Source: Cudoniella acicularis
Taxonomy: Eukaryota; Ascomycota; Leotiomycetes; Helotiales; Helotiaceae
NCBI GenBank assembly: GCA_013054445.1
Contig: JAAMPI010000709.1
Location: 1 to 27,666, forward strand
DNA length: 27,666 nucleotides
Direction of reading: 5' to 3'
Shown in pieces: positions 1 to 10,508 of this stretch. The first letter of the stretch is position 1. The number at the start of each line of letters is the position of its first letter. The position numbers were made by a program, and so were the translations under genes. Below the pieces are notes generated by a model. It searched no databases. It was not told where the DNA came from and was given only the letters and a program-made list of their open reading frames with translations.

Positions 1-191
1 TGGTGCTTATTAACAAGGACGCGGGAAGTGAGGGGATAGTTGCTTTTGGGGGGGAAGAGGGCGTTGGCGTTGAGTTGGTGTGCTGTGGCGGCAAGTGTCA
101 TTGGCACGGGATGTTGGGCTTTGGAGGGGGTTTTGGGGAGGAGGGCGAATAATCCGGCGAAGTATGGGTGAGGGAGGACTGTAATATACAT
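1..191 (-). CDS. Partial reading frame running off the left edge, unknown product
   Basis: On the minus strand an ATG at 191-189 opens a frame with no stop through base 1, so at least 63 codons are present and the C-terminal part lies outside the window. The translation begins MYITVLPHPYFAGLFALL. Third codon positions are strongly C-rich (gtc, ctc, ttc, gcc, ccc), which is typical of fungal coding DNA and unlike the AT-rich sequence that begins just upstream at about 215. A second minus-strand frame (216-10) is also open but contains a proline-rich, low-information peptide and looks like a shadow. I do not recognise a family. It is called as a gene only because of the codon bias and the sharp base-composition change at its upstream side. 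Confidence 0.4.
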   Translation of the reverse strand, partial: MYITVLPHPYFAGLFALLPKTPSKAQHPVPMTLAATAHQLNANALFPPKSNYPLTSRVLVNKH

Positions 192-215
192 CTGCGAATG
201 AGCGCTTTGGATGCA

Positions 216-1434
216 TTTAGCGGGTCGTTTGGTTGGGTTGTTTGCCGCTAATTTTTTTGCGGTGTATATGAACCATACTCAAGTTTATTGTGTATAATAT
301 ATTTTTCAAATGCAAGCAATATTTCAAAGAAAAGTCTATATTGTAGACGGTGGCTTCGCCGTATATGTCAATCATCGACGGAATCAAAAATCCGAGTTCA
401 ACGATAATTCAACTCTAATCCTAGTCATGATCGACCTTCAATTAATAAAGGGTGTTTATCGCGAGTGTGGGGAGTGTCAGGCTGCTGCTTGCCAAAGGCC
501 AGGAATGTAATAACAAAGGGTTCTATAGCTATATTTCTATCTACCTTTGTTCATCACCTAGCTTCATCGGCATTCCCCTTTGCATTCAGAATCCTCACAG
601 CTTGATAATTTTAGCTAGATTAAAGTAAAAGGGCGGAGTTGGATTTGGATATACGGCATTTGCCTAACCCTTATAAGACATAAAGGGAGGAAAATATTCT
701 TAGCCTCGATTTCTTTGAAACCATATTGTCATTCCTTAGTACCTTATTACTTACCATACGCTTTTCTCAATTGATATTCGTGAAAGACTTATAAAGAACT
801 TTTATAATAAAGCTTGACAGCACTACACGACAAAGGTGGAACTATAGATAGTAGGCCAGTCTAAACTCTAAGTTAAAGCCTCGATTTTGGACCAACCCAT
901 TATTAGAACAAAGAACTGGATATGCCTAGACCCAATTAAATTAGACCTGGGTTAACTCAGTTCGCACAAATAAAGGTAGGTGAAAATAGGCTAGCGACCT
1001 ACTAAACAAAGCCCTTAAAATCCAGTGAAATGAAGGTGTAAAATGTTCCAGGGCCATTCCGTACTAGTCAAAGTATGTCGCTGACCCACCTGTTCGTTGG
1101 CTTTCCCCAGGCATCAAGTGAACAGCTCTAGACAAAGGATTCACAGTAGGACGTTCAAAGCAAACCGTGTATACTGCATAAGAAACCTTTTATGATAACG
1201 CTTTATAGACAGAATTTCAAAGGAAACCATATACTAAAAGTCTTTTATGGCAACTGGCTCAAAATTGAACTCAAGCGCTTATAAGAAGCCTTGTGCCTAG
1301 CTCTTATTTAAAAATTAACATCCAGGTCATTTTCGCTACCCTTTCCAGTGCAAGAGCCCCGAAGCTTAAGATGTCATAACAAAAAGATATATTAACCCCA
1401 GAGTCTCTGAGAGCTATCAAAAGTTTTCTGCATA
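216..1434. other. AT-rich intergenic region, no gene seen
   Basis: About 1.2 kb of AT-rich sequence lies between the left-edge frame and the SUR7-like gene. The only open frame over 60 codons (310-510, +) has no recognisable motif and no coding-like codon bias. I saw no tRNA, clear repeat or transposon end. The last few hundred bases presumably hold the promoter of the 1435 gene. Confidence 0.6.
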
Positions 1435-2293
1435 ATGTGTACCGTATTAGTACCCTCGCTTTTTAACATCATAATCTTTATCCTCTCTCTCCTCTGCATT
1501 CTAGCCGGAAATTCGCCAAGCTCTCTACAAAACTATCCAGTCCTCTCAGTCAACACCACAGGCCTCAAAGCAGACTTTAAATCAACGCATAACGTCTATC
1601 TCCCTGTTCCCGATGTCTATAAGATATTTATCCAGACAACTTGCCAAGGGTTCTACGATAATGGTTATGCTGGATCGCCAACAAATGTCTCCTGTAATAC
1701 GCCTTCTTCGTATTGTATGTCGTCTATTACTCATTTTCTCTGGCAGAAAGACTAATAAAAAAACCAAAGCAAAATTCCTGCTTAGCGATTTCATCGACTC
1801 AGACCTCCAAGGTCATAGCAATGAAACCGCCAAGTCGCTGTCTATATCCCTGTTTATCGACGAAATTTTCTCTGTTGTCTATAACCTCGATTTACATGTC
1901 GCCTATATCTTCCTTATTCTAGGATCAATCTTCACAGGAATCGCTATGGTATTCGGGCTATTAGCGTTCTGCATTGGAGGATTTGCTCCTGTTGTAGGTT
2001 TTATAGCACGGGTGAGTCTTCTACTCCAAACAACTTCGAATAAGTCGGAATAAATTAACAGACATTTCTAGATCGCGTCAACTTTCTTCTTTATCTCTGC
2101 AGTGATCATTACTGTCATCTACAACAAAGCTGTGGATCTCATCAACTTCGAAGGTCAAGATATTGGTATTTTAGCATACACGAATGGTGATCTCATCGGG
2201 CTCACTTGGTCTACATGCGCGTTGAGTTTCGTGAGCTCTACACTTTGGTGCGTGGGTGGGTATATTAGTGCTGCTGATAAAGAGACAATCTAG
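1435..2293 (+). CDS. SUR7/PalI-family four-span membrane protein
   Basis: Three exons are inferred: 1435-1714, 1803-2011 and 2072-2293, giving about 236 aa. Intron 1 (GTATGT donor at 1715, CTAAT near 1752, AG at 1801-1802) repairs a frame change. An alternative pairing (1710-1785) also keeps frame and would add four residues. Intron 2 (GTGAGT at 2012, AG at 2070-2071) joins frame perfectly. The predicted protein has an N-terminal hydrophobic segment (residues about 5-24), an extracellular loop with two cysteines (CQGFYDNGY...VSC), then three hydrophobic spans at about 125-148, 164-182 and 203-225. This is the SUR7/PalI layout of fungal plasma-membrane proteins tied to eisosomes or pH signalling. 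The family call rests on topology and the loop cysteines and not on a decisive catalytic motif. The C-terminal tail is very short, unlike PalI/Rim9. Confidence 0.7.
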
Positions 2294-3041
2294 TAATTTT
2301 AGAATTAGAAGCCTTTGACTAAACATCTTCGCGGAGAACGACATTGTAGGACTGTCTCTACCTTTGATAACTTTAGTTTTGGGGATGAATTTTAGAAAGG
2401 TTGTGCTTGAGAACAAAATTATTACGCTTTTTTTTCAATCTTTCAACATATATACCAATGTATACAAGGATAAATGCAATCGTTTGTGAGTTTCCCAAAA
2501 CGTTTAAAAGTCAATTCTTTGAAAAAGATAAATTAAACTGCTGCTTCGATTAATGTAACCACGATCCATGATTGCTGGACACTAGGAAGAGAATTAACCC
2601 GTTGCTGACAAGCCGCAGTACACTAAGTGATGAACAATTCAATTGATTCATAATTCAAAAGTGCGACGAAACGGCAGAAAAATTATATTGCCACAAGAAT
2701 TTAGAAAGCGCTTCTTAAATATAGCCGAAGACTCGTGCACAAAATCTTTATAATAAGCTTTTCCCTTCAATTGGAACGGCCAATCAGAAGCACGAAGAGG
2801 CTTTGCGCCGGGATTGGATGAGGCTGAAGAAGGTGGCGGTTCCGGTTAAATGTAAGAATCTGCAGGTAGGGTCGCATGCGAGATCGTCGGTGTCGAATCG
2901 ATCACGCTTCTTGCTTACCCTGCCCTGCTCCATCAATTTCGCATTCAAACTGCCAAGGCCCCCAACTTCAAATCCATCAGCAGAGATAGAACACCCCTGT
3001 TATTCTGGGTGTCTTTCCTGCCCAGGAAGACCCTCCGAGCA
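2294..3041. other. Intergenic region upstream of the Zn2Cys6 gene
   Basis: About 750 bp, AT-rich to about 2760 and more GC-balanced after that. It holds a non-coding-looking open frame (2803-3045, +) that stops just after the transcription factor ATG and is probably 5' leader. No RNA gene or repeat was seen. It is expected to contain the terminator of the SUR7-like gene and the promoter of the next gene. Confidence 0.6.
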
Positions 3042-4711
3042 ATGATGCTCACGCCATTTCAAGTCTCGCCCACCAAATCGTCCAAGCGGAAACCTCATTT
3101 TAAGACCAAGACAGGGTGTTTAACATGTCGGTTGGTTCATCCCAGTGATACGAGTGCTCGATGGCCCTGCTGATATCTCAAAGGCGTCGGCGTTTGAAAT
3201 GCGACGAGTCCAAGCCAGCCTGCAAAAAATGCGTGTCAGCTAAATTTACCTGCGATGGCTACGACCATACGACCACCCAAAAGAAGCTGATATTTGTTCG
3301 ACCGATTGGAACGGTAGAGCCGACAGCTTTTATACAACGCCCCCTTAGTGTAATTACCGCCCCTCCGGACGAAATCAGAGGTTTTGATTTTTTTCGAAGC
3401 AACAATGCCAACTTGTTTGCTAGACACATGAACGCGAAGTTCATAGGCCAAGATCTTTTACAAATGGTACACAGCGAACCAGTTCTCTGGCATGCCATGC
3501 TCGCTATGAGTTCAGCTTTCGAGAATTTGAACAACATCGTCCGGCCTAGCAACTCCCCACCAAAATTACGACTTCGAATGGCCCTACAACACTATAATAA
3601 AGCCATTTACCTGTTGACAAAACCCGCTTCTGGAAAGAAGCTATCAATGGAGTTGACGATTGTCGCTTGCTTACTATTCATGTACCTTGAGATTATGCTC
3701 GGCCATGAAAATACGGCCACATTGCACGTGGAGAGTGGCACTCGAATCATACGGGCATGGATGGCGAATCGCAGCGAGTCACAATTAAAGCAAGGTATTG
3801 GTTTTACCATCGTTGGACAACTTATATCACCTCTTCTTGATGGAATCGAGCTTCAAACCATTGGTCAAGTTGACTCCGACTGGTCACCACCACGACATCA
3901 ACCGTATCGTCAACATTATCTTCCAAAACAATTACATTTTAACACCTTGTTTGAGGCTAGAGCATCCTTCGTTCTCCTCATGAATGAGGCAACGAATTTC
4001 ACGCGAATCTGTGATTTTCCGGGACGTCAACCAGACGATGCAACTCTACTGCTTCAGCGACAGGAGCGCCTTCTACATTCTCTTCAGGAATGGTCAATCG
4101 CCGCTCAGAACCTCGCGGACCCCGCTGGAGAGGACACGTATCAATTACCACTTCTACGGCTTTACCGAGTGAAGCTTTTAATCCTAGTTTCAACCGCTTT
4201 GGAAATCGAGGAAACGAAGTTCGATCGTTATACTCTGCCTTTCGAATTTATTTTGAGCGGCCTGGAATCCATTATAGAAGGGGCCAAATCCTACGATCGA
4301 GACACAGTCATTTATCTCTTCGTTCGATCTTATACATTGTTGAATCTTATCGCCCTCAAATGTCGGAATCCCACAATACGCCGCCGGGCTTTACGTCTTT
4401 GGAAACAAAAATCATGTCCCGGTACGCACTTATTTATTGCAGTTGCCGAGAGGGTGATTGAGCTTGAAGAAGAGGGCTTCGAGGATTTGAAGGATTCTAT
4501 CGGCTCTATTGTCCCATCGGAATGGGCACGGATCCAAGTCAGTATCATCCGAGAATATGTGGCAGGTTCGCAGAGGATGAAAGTTCTTTTTCGGAGGAGA
4601 AAGAACAAAACATGGCATACTTGGGAGGAAAAATTTGGACCCCCCAATGTGAAGTTAAAAGAGGTCAATTCGGTCGCTGTTCCAAGTCATCTTAGAATTC
4701 CCTCAAGCTAA
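3042..4711 (+). CDS. Zn2Cys6 fungal transcription factor
   Basis: Two exons, 3042-3130 and 3184-4711, encode about 538 aa. The zinc cluster is split: exon 1 ends in GCLTC plus two bases of an Arg codon, and exon 2 continues with RRRLKCDESKPACKKC. Joined, the cysteines fall at residues 26, 29, 36, 43, 46 and 53, an exact C-x2-C-x6-C-x6-C-x2-C-x6-C. The intron is 53 bp with a GTTGGT donor, CTGAT branch site and CAAAG acceptor. A gene model starting at the later ATG (3161) would lose the first two zinc ligands, so the 3042 start is preferred; a second ATG follows directly at 3045. The rest is a long helical region typical of the fungal-specific regulatory half (Fungal_trans_2-like, inferred from length and composition). 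It should be a nuclear DNA-binding regulator; its targets cannot be told from this window. Confidence 0.88.
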
Positions 4712-5441
4712 GAATAAACTTGAGAGGCATTTATTACTATAGGAAGATATAGTGGATAAACAATTTTTAGAAGAGCACAGTTAGCTTCTAGCTAGAAATA
4801 GAGCTTGCTAGCAAAAATCGAAATCAAAATTAATTATTTAAAAAAATTATAGAGAAGAGAATCTTTCTTTTATGGAAAGGACAACGTTTTACATGGCTCT
4901 AAGCTCGAAGGGTGTTTATTCGAGAAGTATTCTATAGACATGCAAAGTCAATATTTTTTACATTGGTATCAGCCTTCAAAAGATACTAGACGGTGACAGT
5001 AGTAAACCCTTGATTGGGAGGTCTTTACATCGGAGCTTCCTTGACAACTTCTTCCTCCAGCGATGCTCATTATGACAGGCGATTCATTGCGTAAAATTTG
5101 AGGCGGGCATGGCGAGAAGTGTGATCCAGTGAGACATCGGAAGTGCGGCTGAGTTACAGCCACAACGCCATTGGGCTGTCGAACACATCACGAAAATTTG
5201 AATTTTCAAGGAAATGCTACGTTTTCTTACATCTACCTATCTTGAACTTCACCATCCCTTGCCTGACCTACTCAACTCAAGAAACCATTGGTAGTCCTTT
5301 TCACTAGTATTCTTTCCCCTCTCCGCGGCTTTTGTACTGTTTTCTAGACTCTTCCTTGACTGCGAAGTCCGGTGGCACGTTGTTCCTTCCTCGACGACGA
5401 AGAAAATACCGTCCAAAACCAGCCAACGATAATCCATCGAT
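4712..5441. other. Intergenic region with dispersed-repeat copy A
   Basis: About 730 bp between the transcription factor stop and the start of the broken HET gene. The first part is AT-rich and holds repeat copy A (4786-4945, listed separately). The remainder, to 5441, shows only short non-coding open frames. No RNA gene was seen. Confidence 0.6.
4786..4945 (+). repeat. Diverged direct repeat, copy A
   Basis: This stretch matches 8757-8925 in the same orientation. Shared anchors include AATAGAGCTTGCTAG, AAATCAAAATTA, TAGAGAAGA, ACAACGTTTTA and ATGGCT, in the same order and nearly the same spacing. Past those, TTTATT...AGAAG...TATAGAC also matches if copy B carries about 20 extra bases. Copy A begins with a perfect 12-bp palindrome, TTCTAGCTAGAA (4786-4797). 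Differences are mostly transitions plus small indels. By eye the core identity is about 80 percent. No coding potential is seen. It could be a MITE or retroelement end, or the duplicated edge of a segmental insertion. Confidence 0.7.
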
Positions 5442-7399
5442 ATGGGAAACACCCAAAGCATAGGCGGGAAGCCAAAGTACGATCCGTTTCCGAAGCATAT
5501 CAATTCTTCCTTTACAGCTAGCGCATTAGCTACTACCGAAGCCTCCGAACTGGTAGACAATACGAAGAATCTTTGTGAAAGATGCAAAGAAATCGATTAG
5601 AATGAAATATTACGCCCCAGGGTCACTGACTGGTTTGGAGAGGTCGTCAAGGACCTCGGAGTATTCACTCCGGAGTGGGAGACTTCTGAGTGCTCTTTGT
5701 GCAAGTTATTTGCCCACATTACACAATTGGACCGTGAAGGGGTAGAAGATCACGGAATGGTCTCGTTCTAAATTGTCATCCTTTCAAGACCTTTCGAAGA
5801 TAAAGTGCCTCTCCTTAGTTTAGTCCCTAAGGACTCTACAGATGTAATAAAGTATCTGCACTCTTGGTACTGGGCGGGATTTCTGGGTGAGCGCTCTGGA
5901 GGATTTGGGGTCCGTCTGATATGCCCTTTATCTTTCAATGTTGAGTTTGCAAGAGATTATATAGCTCGCTGCCAGAAGAAACGTACTAGAAGCTGCAAGA
6001 AGGCCAGCGAGCTTGAGATCGCCTCATTCTTCAGGGTCATTGACTGCAAGACGCGAGCCGTCATTGTAGCCCCTCCAGACTGTTCCTACGCCGCCCTGTC
6101 GTATGTTTGGGAAGCAATACTGGTATTGTAGGGCTCTAAGGCTGCGACTGAATTTGAGAGTTGGTCAACCCTCGATGGGTGTCCCAAAGTTATCAGGGAT
6201 GGTATGGAAGTCGCTTTGAATGTCAATATCCAGTATCTTTGGGCTGGCCAGTATTGTATCGATCAATCGAATGCGGAAGACACGCAGTACTAATTTCGAC
6301 AGATGGACTCGATCTACGCAAATGCCCAAGTTACAATTATTGCCGCGCAATCCAAAGTTCAAGGCACTGGCCTGCAAGGTGTCTCAGAAAAACAGCCATG
6401 CTGGCCAACTTGTAACATTGGCGGTAGTCTTATTGCTCCTGTGCTGCACGACTCTTCTCTCTCGGTTGGAAAGTCAAAGTGGGTGACTCGAGGTTGGACT
6501 TACCAAGAAGGAATTCTTTCGAAACGTCGACTGATATTTACCGACGAGCAAATATTCTTTAAGTGCAACGGTATGAAATATGCCGAGTCACAGGTTCAAC
6601 CGTTGAAGCAAGAGGAAAGCGGAGATTTCGCTCAGAGCTGGTCTGTCATTTGTCGTACATAGTCACCCTAACCAGTCCAAGTGAATTTGTGCACCATATA
6701 GCAGCATACAGCAAGCGCAAGCTTACCTTTCAGAAAGATAAGCCGAATGCCATGAAGGGTATCTTCCGCAGGCTCGGAAGAAATTGTTCACCGGTTTACC
6801 AGCTCACGGGTATTACCATCATGCCTGCTTATTATTGCCCCCCGGGCGAGCGTGCGTGCAAGGTGTTTCCAAGAACACTAGAACAAAGTTTCCTGGTAGG
6901 ACTAACCTGGCACCACTCCAGAACAGGCGAAAAGGTAGTCGGATTCCTAACTTGGTAATGGACTGGCTGGACGGGAGAAATCGACGGCGAGTTGGTGTTT
7001 TACCACTTTTTCGAAACTAATCCCAAGAACGCCATGGTGTTTCTTGAACTGGTAGATGGCTGTCTGTTGCGGTTTCCTGGAGTGGAGGCATTTTCTAGTC
7101 TCGAATTCAACAACCCACTAAACGATGCAATGTTCATTCAAGTTGAGGCAAAAACATTTTCCTGTTCGACCATTTGAATCGAAGACACCCCACCGACATC
7201 CGGTCTTTATTACGATCCTCCGACATATTTTCAACTCGTGAGGTTAGTGGCCGAGGGAGGCATCGAATTCTATTTCTGTCCTTATTTCGATAGACAACTA
7301 GAAGACGATGAGTTATCTTCCAAAATGTTGACGGGCATCTTAGTGGCTGATCTAAGCATTTATCAGAACACGACGGACAGAATTAGATACACATGCTGA
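5442..7399 (+). pseudogene. Degenerate HET-domain gene (heterokaryon-incompatibility type)
   Basis: From the ATG at 5442 one frame reads a typical HET protein start (LCERCKEID, then TSECSLCKLF at about 5680). It then gives YAALSYVW (6090-6113), QYLWAGQYCIDQS (6228-6266), MDSIYANAQVTIIAAQ (6303-6350) and VTRGWTYQEGILSKRR (6481-6530). In-frame stops occur at 5598 (TAG), 5769 (TAA), 6129 (TAG) and 6291 (TAA). Between about 6600 and 6660 the homologous reading shifts to another frame, which carries the usual late-HET sequence (YSKRKLTFQKDKPNAM, then SFLVGLTWHH) and further stops at 6956, 7175 and 7397. An open stretch continues to 7528 but is not recognisable. Introns could explain one stop at most. 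Intact relatives act in nonself recognition and programmed cell death in fungi. This copy cannot make a full protein. Confidence 0.85.
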
Positions 7400-7833
7400 G
7401 CGATTGGGGATATCGTCTTTTTATGCTTCGTGCTTGTATACCGAGAACAGCTGGACTCCACTAGCACCCGAGTTCTTTTAGGAGTCTTCGGAAAAATTTC
7501 TAAAACTCAGAGGATTAGATTAGGATAATCAGTCGCTGGATAGCTTTGTCGCTATTCCTGCTGCCTATTTTATTCAGTAATAATGCACTTATTCTCTTAT
7601 ACTTATATCTGTTCCCTTATATGACCACTAATTTTATTTCAAAACTGCGGAGTAAATTGGTCATGTGAACCACCTCGGTATTGCCGCATTGCCCTCTTTT
7701 GTCTCTGTACATGGAAGGAGAATATAGCTCTATACACTGTACTCAGTTACATCATTTTAGAATTTTAATTCTGGTTTCAAGATTTATCTGTTAATAAAAG
7801 CTCCAAAAGCCAATCCAAACAAAAGACTAATAA
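7400..7833. other. AT-rich gap between the two HET relics
   Basis: About 430 bp, AT-rich, containing the possible tail of the plus-strand HET relic (open to 7528) and then nothing recognisable up to the 3' end of the minus-strand HET relic. The two relics are convergent. Confidence 0.55.
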
Positions 7834-8756
7834 CTACACCAACGAGAACTCCTCGAAAATCGGTGGTTGTCTACTAATGAATGCCTCACCTTGCATGGAG
7901 CCATGAATATAGCACTCGCCGACGTAACGAAATCCTGATTCCGTCGGCTTTATTACGATTGGAAAAGCACAGCCTACTATAGCAATAACATCGTCATTTT
8001 TTGTTGTGTTTGGAACCAAGGCAAGGCTGTCGTTCGAGGTAATAGCCAGAGCTCTGCCGATCAGCGAAACAGCTATAATTGATAAATCTGAGACAAAGCG
8101 CTGAAGGAAAAAGCTCATGGGATCTAAATCGTTTGATCCATCGTTGGCATCGAATAGATGGATGTTTGCGTGATGTTGAGGAAAGAAGCTTCTCAATTGG
8201 CGTCTGCTAATTAAGAATGAAGCATCCTGTTTTCGGAACTGATTGAAGGCGCCGAAATGAGGGGAGAGTTCTACATTCATTCAACCATCCCGAGCGTTTT
8301 TTGTGATCGAGATATCGAGCTATTGTTGGAATTTAGATTATTGCCGTTCTGAGTTGCTAGCATCCATATAACCGTTAAGATTGACATTGGGAGTTCGGAT
8401 CGATAAGGGTGGCCAAGTAAAAGTGTTTCTATTCATGCTCTAGACGTCTCTGGGTCTTCGAAAACAGAATAATCATTGTACTCATTGTCAGGATCTTCTT
8501 CCGTTCTAGTATATCGACTCATGTTTGACGAAAGGGATAATTCGGTCACGTTAGACAGTGTCGATTTTGACCCCACGATACTGAAGTACGTTTCGGTTTT
8601 GAGAAAGTGCCTAAGGTTATTGCTGGTAAAGATTGCCGTTTCTTCTCCGTAGCTATTACATGTGACTTCTCTCGAACATGCTCAAGAGGTCAATAACCCA
8701 AGACGGGGTCTTGAGTTCCGAGTTAGTGCCAGCCCATGATAACAGCTTCTCCAGCC
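7834..8756 (-). pseudogene. C-terminal relic of a second HET-type (het-6-like) gene
   Basis: The 3' part is an open frame of 148 codons (8280-7834). Its ending is characteristic of HET proteins of the het-6 type: SLIGRALAITSNDSLALVP, a GD-like turn, GCAFPIVIKP, then FRYVGECYIHGSMQGEA. Farther upstream on the same strand, interrupted by stops and frame changes, are KTPSWVIDL (near 8690-8715) and YRGVKIDTV (8558-8584), both seen in the middle of such proteins. No N-terminal HET core (SYxWG, IDQxCI) is present, so this is a 3' fragment of a second HET gene in opposite orientation to the first relic. The recognisable homology stops close to where repeat copy B begins (8757), suggesting truncation by insertion or recombination there. 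Not expected to be functional. Confidence 0.65.
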
Positions 8757-8925
8757 CTAGCTACAAATAGAGCTTGCTAGTAAAAGTCAAAATCAAAATT
8801 ATTTATTTAAAAATAGAGAAGAATTTATTTTTACAGAAAGCACAACGTTTTATATGGCTTTAAACATAAAGGGAAATTTTCTAGGTTTCTAAGATTAGTT
8901 TATTGGAAGACAGGATATATAGACG
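8757..8925 (+). repeat. Diverged direct repeat, copy B
   Basis: Second copy of the repeat at 4786-4945, same orientation, about 4 kb away. It sits between the end of the minus-strand HET relic and the 3' end of the GH43 relic. It lacks the perfect palindrome of copy A but keeps CTAGCTA followed by AATAGAGCTTGCTAG. It carries an apparent insertion of about 20 bp after AAGGG (8870-8873). Confidence 0.7.
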
Positions 8926-9008
8926 AGAATAAAGTTTCATCATAGTAAGCATGTCAACCGAATGAAAATTCAATTGTTAAATCCGCTCTAAATTAATATC
9001 TCATCTTC

Positions 9009-10306
9009 CTAGAGCACTTCGAGGCCTTCGAAAGTAATTTGACTAGAACTTCCCCCACTGGTTGAAATGGCGAAGATCCCAAATATTGGGCCCGTAAAAT
9101 CACAAGCTGTCATATCTAGCATGTCCACAGTACCCAACGAGATCCAACTTTTCCCGCCATCTTCTTGTAATAGAAAATCGTAGTGCTCTGGCGTGCATTA
9201 AATCTTCAAATTGATATCCCTAACTGAAGCCAGAGGCCGGCTTACGAGTTTTGGCTCCGCTTTTAATTTGTTCACAACCTTGAAACAAACACTTGAGGTA
9301 CTAAAATGATAGAACACTTCACAGTGGCGGAAATCTTCCTTGTACATCCACCCTTGGGCCAGGAAACTGGTACAAGAAATGTTTCTCGTCCCAGAGGATA
9401 TCGTCCCCCCACATTCCGGACACCTAATGCAACCGCCCACCAAGCTCCATTACCGCCCTGGAAGATGTCGCCATGACCGGTATGTTGAACCTCCATGTCT
9501 TTGTCGAATGCCGTCAAAATAGGGTTTTTCTCATATGACTCGTAAGGACCCCAGATGCCGCGCGAACGGGCAACGGTTATCATATGATGTTCAAATGTTC
9601 CAGCTTCCGCGGCAATGAGGAAATAGTATCCATCTTTCTTGTAAATGTGAGGCCCTTCCGCGTCATCTTTTCCCGCAAAACCTTCCCAAATTTCCTTGGT
9701 TTCTGACAATGGAGTTCCAGTCTTGATGTCAATTTCGAGCTGCCGAATTGTGCATTGGGGATCGTATACAGGCCCGGCTCTCCAAGATCCCTGGATGTAC
9801 GCTGGGCCATCCTCGTCAAAGAATAAGCTTGGGTCGATTCTTTGAAAGTCAAAAGCAATTGGATCGCTCCACTTATCAGACCAAATATCGGTGGTTGAAA
9901 CATAAAAGTTTTTCATGTTCAGGTTCGTGCCATCACTCCACGAATTTGTGCATATCACATAGAAAACTCCTTTATACCATCGGATTGACGGCGCAAGGAG
10001 TCCTTGAGCTGCAATCAGAGTAGTGCCGTTCCCGAGTGGAAATCCATCGATGTTGGCATGTTCGAGGCTGAGCTGATTCGGTCGATTTATAGCATTACCT
10101 ATCAACTGTTAGAACACAAAAGCACTTAATTACTGGATGTTTCTGACATGCCAATTTGGGCCCAGCTATTGAGATCTTTGGATGCATAAATGAGAAGTCC
10201 GGGAAAGATATGGAATGACGAGCTGACGAGGAAAAAAGGTACCGTCCACGAAAACGACTGAAGGGTCCGGTGCGAAACCAGAAATAATTGGGTTGGTAAA
10301 CCTCAT
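9009..10306 (-). pseudogene. Glycoside hydrolase family 43 (beta-xylosidase/arabinofuranosidase type), broken
   Basis: Reading from 10306 the order is right for a GH43 enzyme with a C-terminal beta-sandwich. MRFTNPIISGFAPDPS contains the catalytic-base Asp. A 53-bp intron (10151-10099) with a CTAAC branch site restores frame into NAINRPNQLSLEHANIDG. IDPSLFFDEDG (about 9838) has the modulating Asp, and AEGPHIYKKDGYYF (about 9658) has the acid Glu. HTGHGDIFQG and GRETFLVPVSW follow. Lesions: a six-A run at 10232-10237 puts the first block one base out of frame; a second frame change with a probable deletion of the interdomain linker lies at about 9350-9390; and a TAA at 9200-9198 interrupts INLKI...TPEHYDFLL. 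The tail (FTGPIFGIFAIS) then continues to a TAG at 9011-9009. The intron uses a GC donor (GCATGT). No signal peptide is evident. It sits divergent to a sugar transporter. Confidence 0.85.
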
Positions 10307-10500
10307 TCGGATAGATGTGAAAGAGGAACTGCAACACTTCAAAATAGTGGCTTGGTCTGTAATTGACAACTTCGTTCAAGAATGACAGAAATGAGTTTTG
10401 ATTATGATTTCAAATCCAAGATCAAAGGATCTCTCTTCAGATGTCAGAATCGCAGAAAGTAATGTTAACCCGAAGTGACGAGCACTAGGTTTCAGAAAGG

Positions 10501-10506
10501 GGCTAA
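10501..10506 (+). promoter_or_regulatory. Candidate XlnR/Xyr1 box (GGCTAA)
   Basis: GGCTAA matches the published Aspergillus XlnR core for xylanolytic gene activation. It lies 195 bp upstream of the GH43 ATG and about 660 bp upstream of the transporter ATG. A six-base match can occur by chance; the placement beside CreA-like sites raises its value. Inference only. Confidence 0.35.
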
Positions 10507-10508
10507 GT

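Noticed and set aside
1710..1785. Alternative intron 1 for the SUR7-like gene
   Set aside because: It keeps the frame but uses a GTATTG donor; the GTATGT donor at 1715 with the acceptor at 1802 fits fungal consensus better. Not excluded.
2803..3045. 80-codon plus-strand open frame upstream of the Zn2Cys6 gene
   Set aside because: No conserved content and it overlaps the preferred start of the transcription factor; most likely 5' leader sequence.
5442..7399. Reading the HET relic as an intact gene with many introns
   Set aside because: At least seven stops and one frame change would need introns inside conserved HET motifs, and no consensus donor/acceptor pairs surround them.
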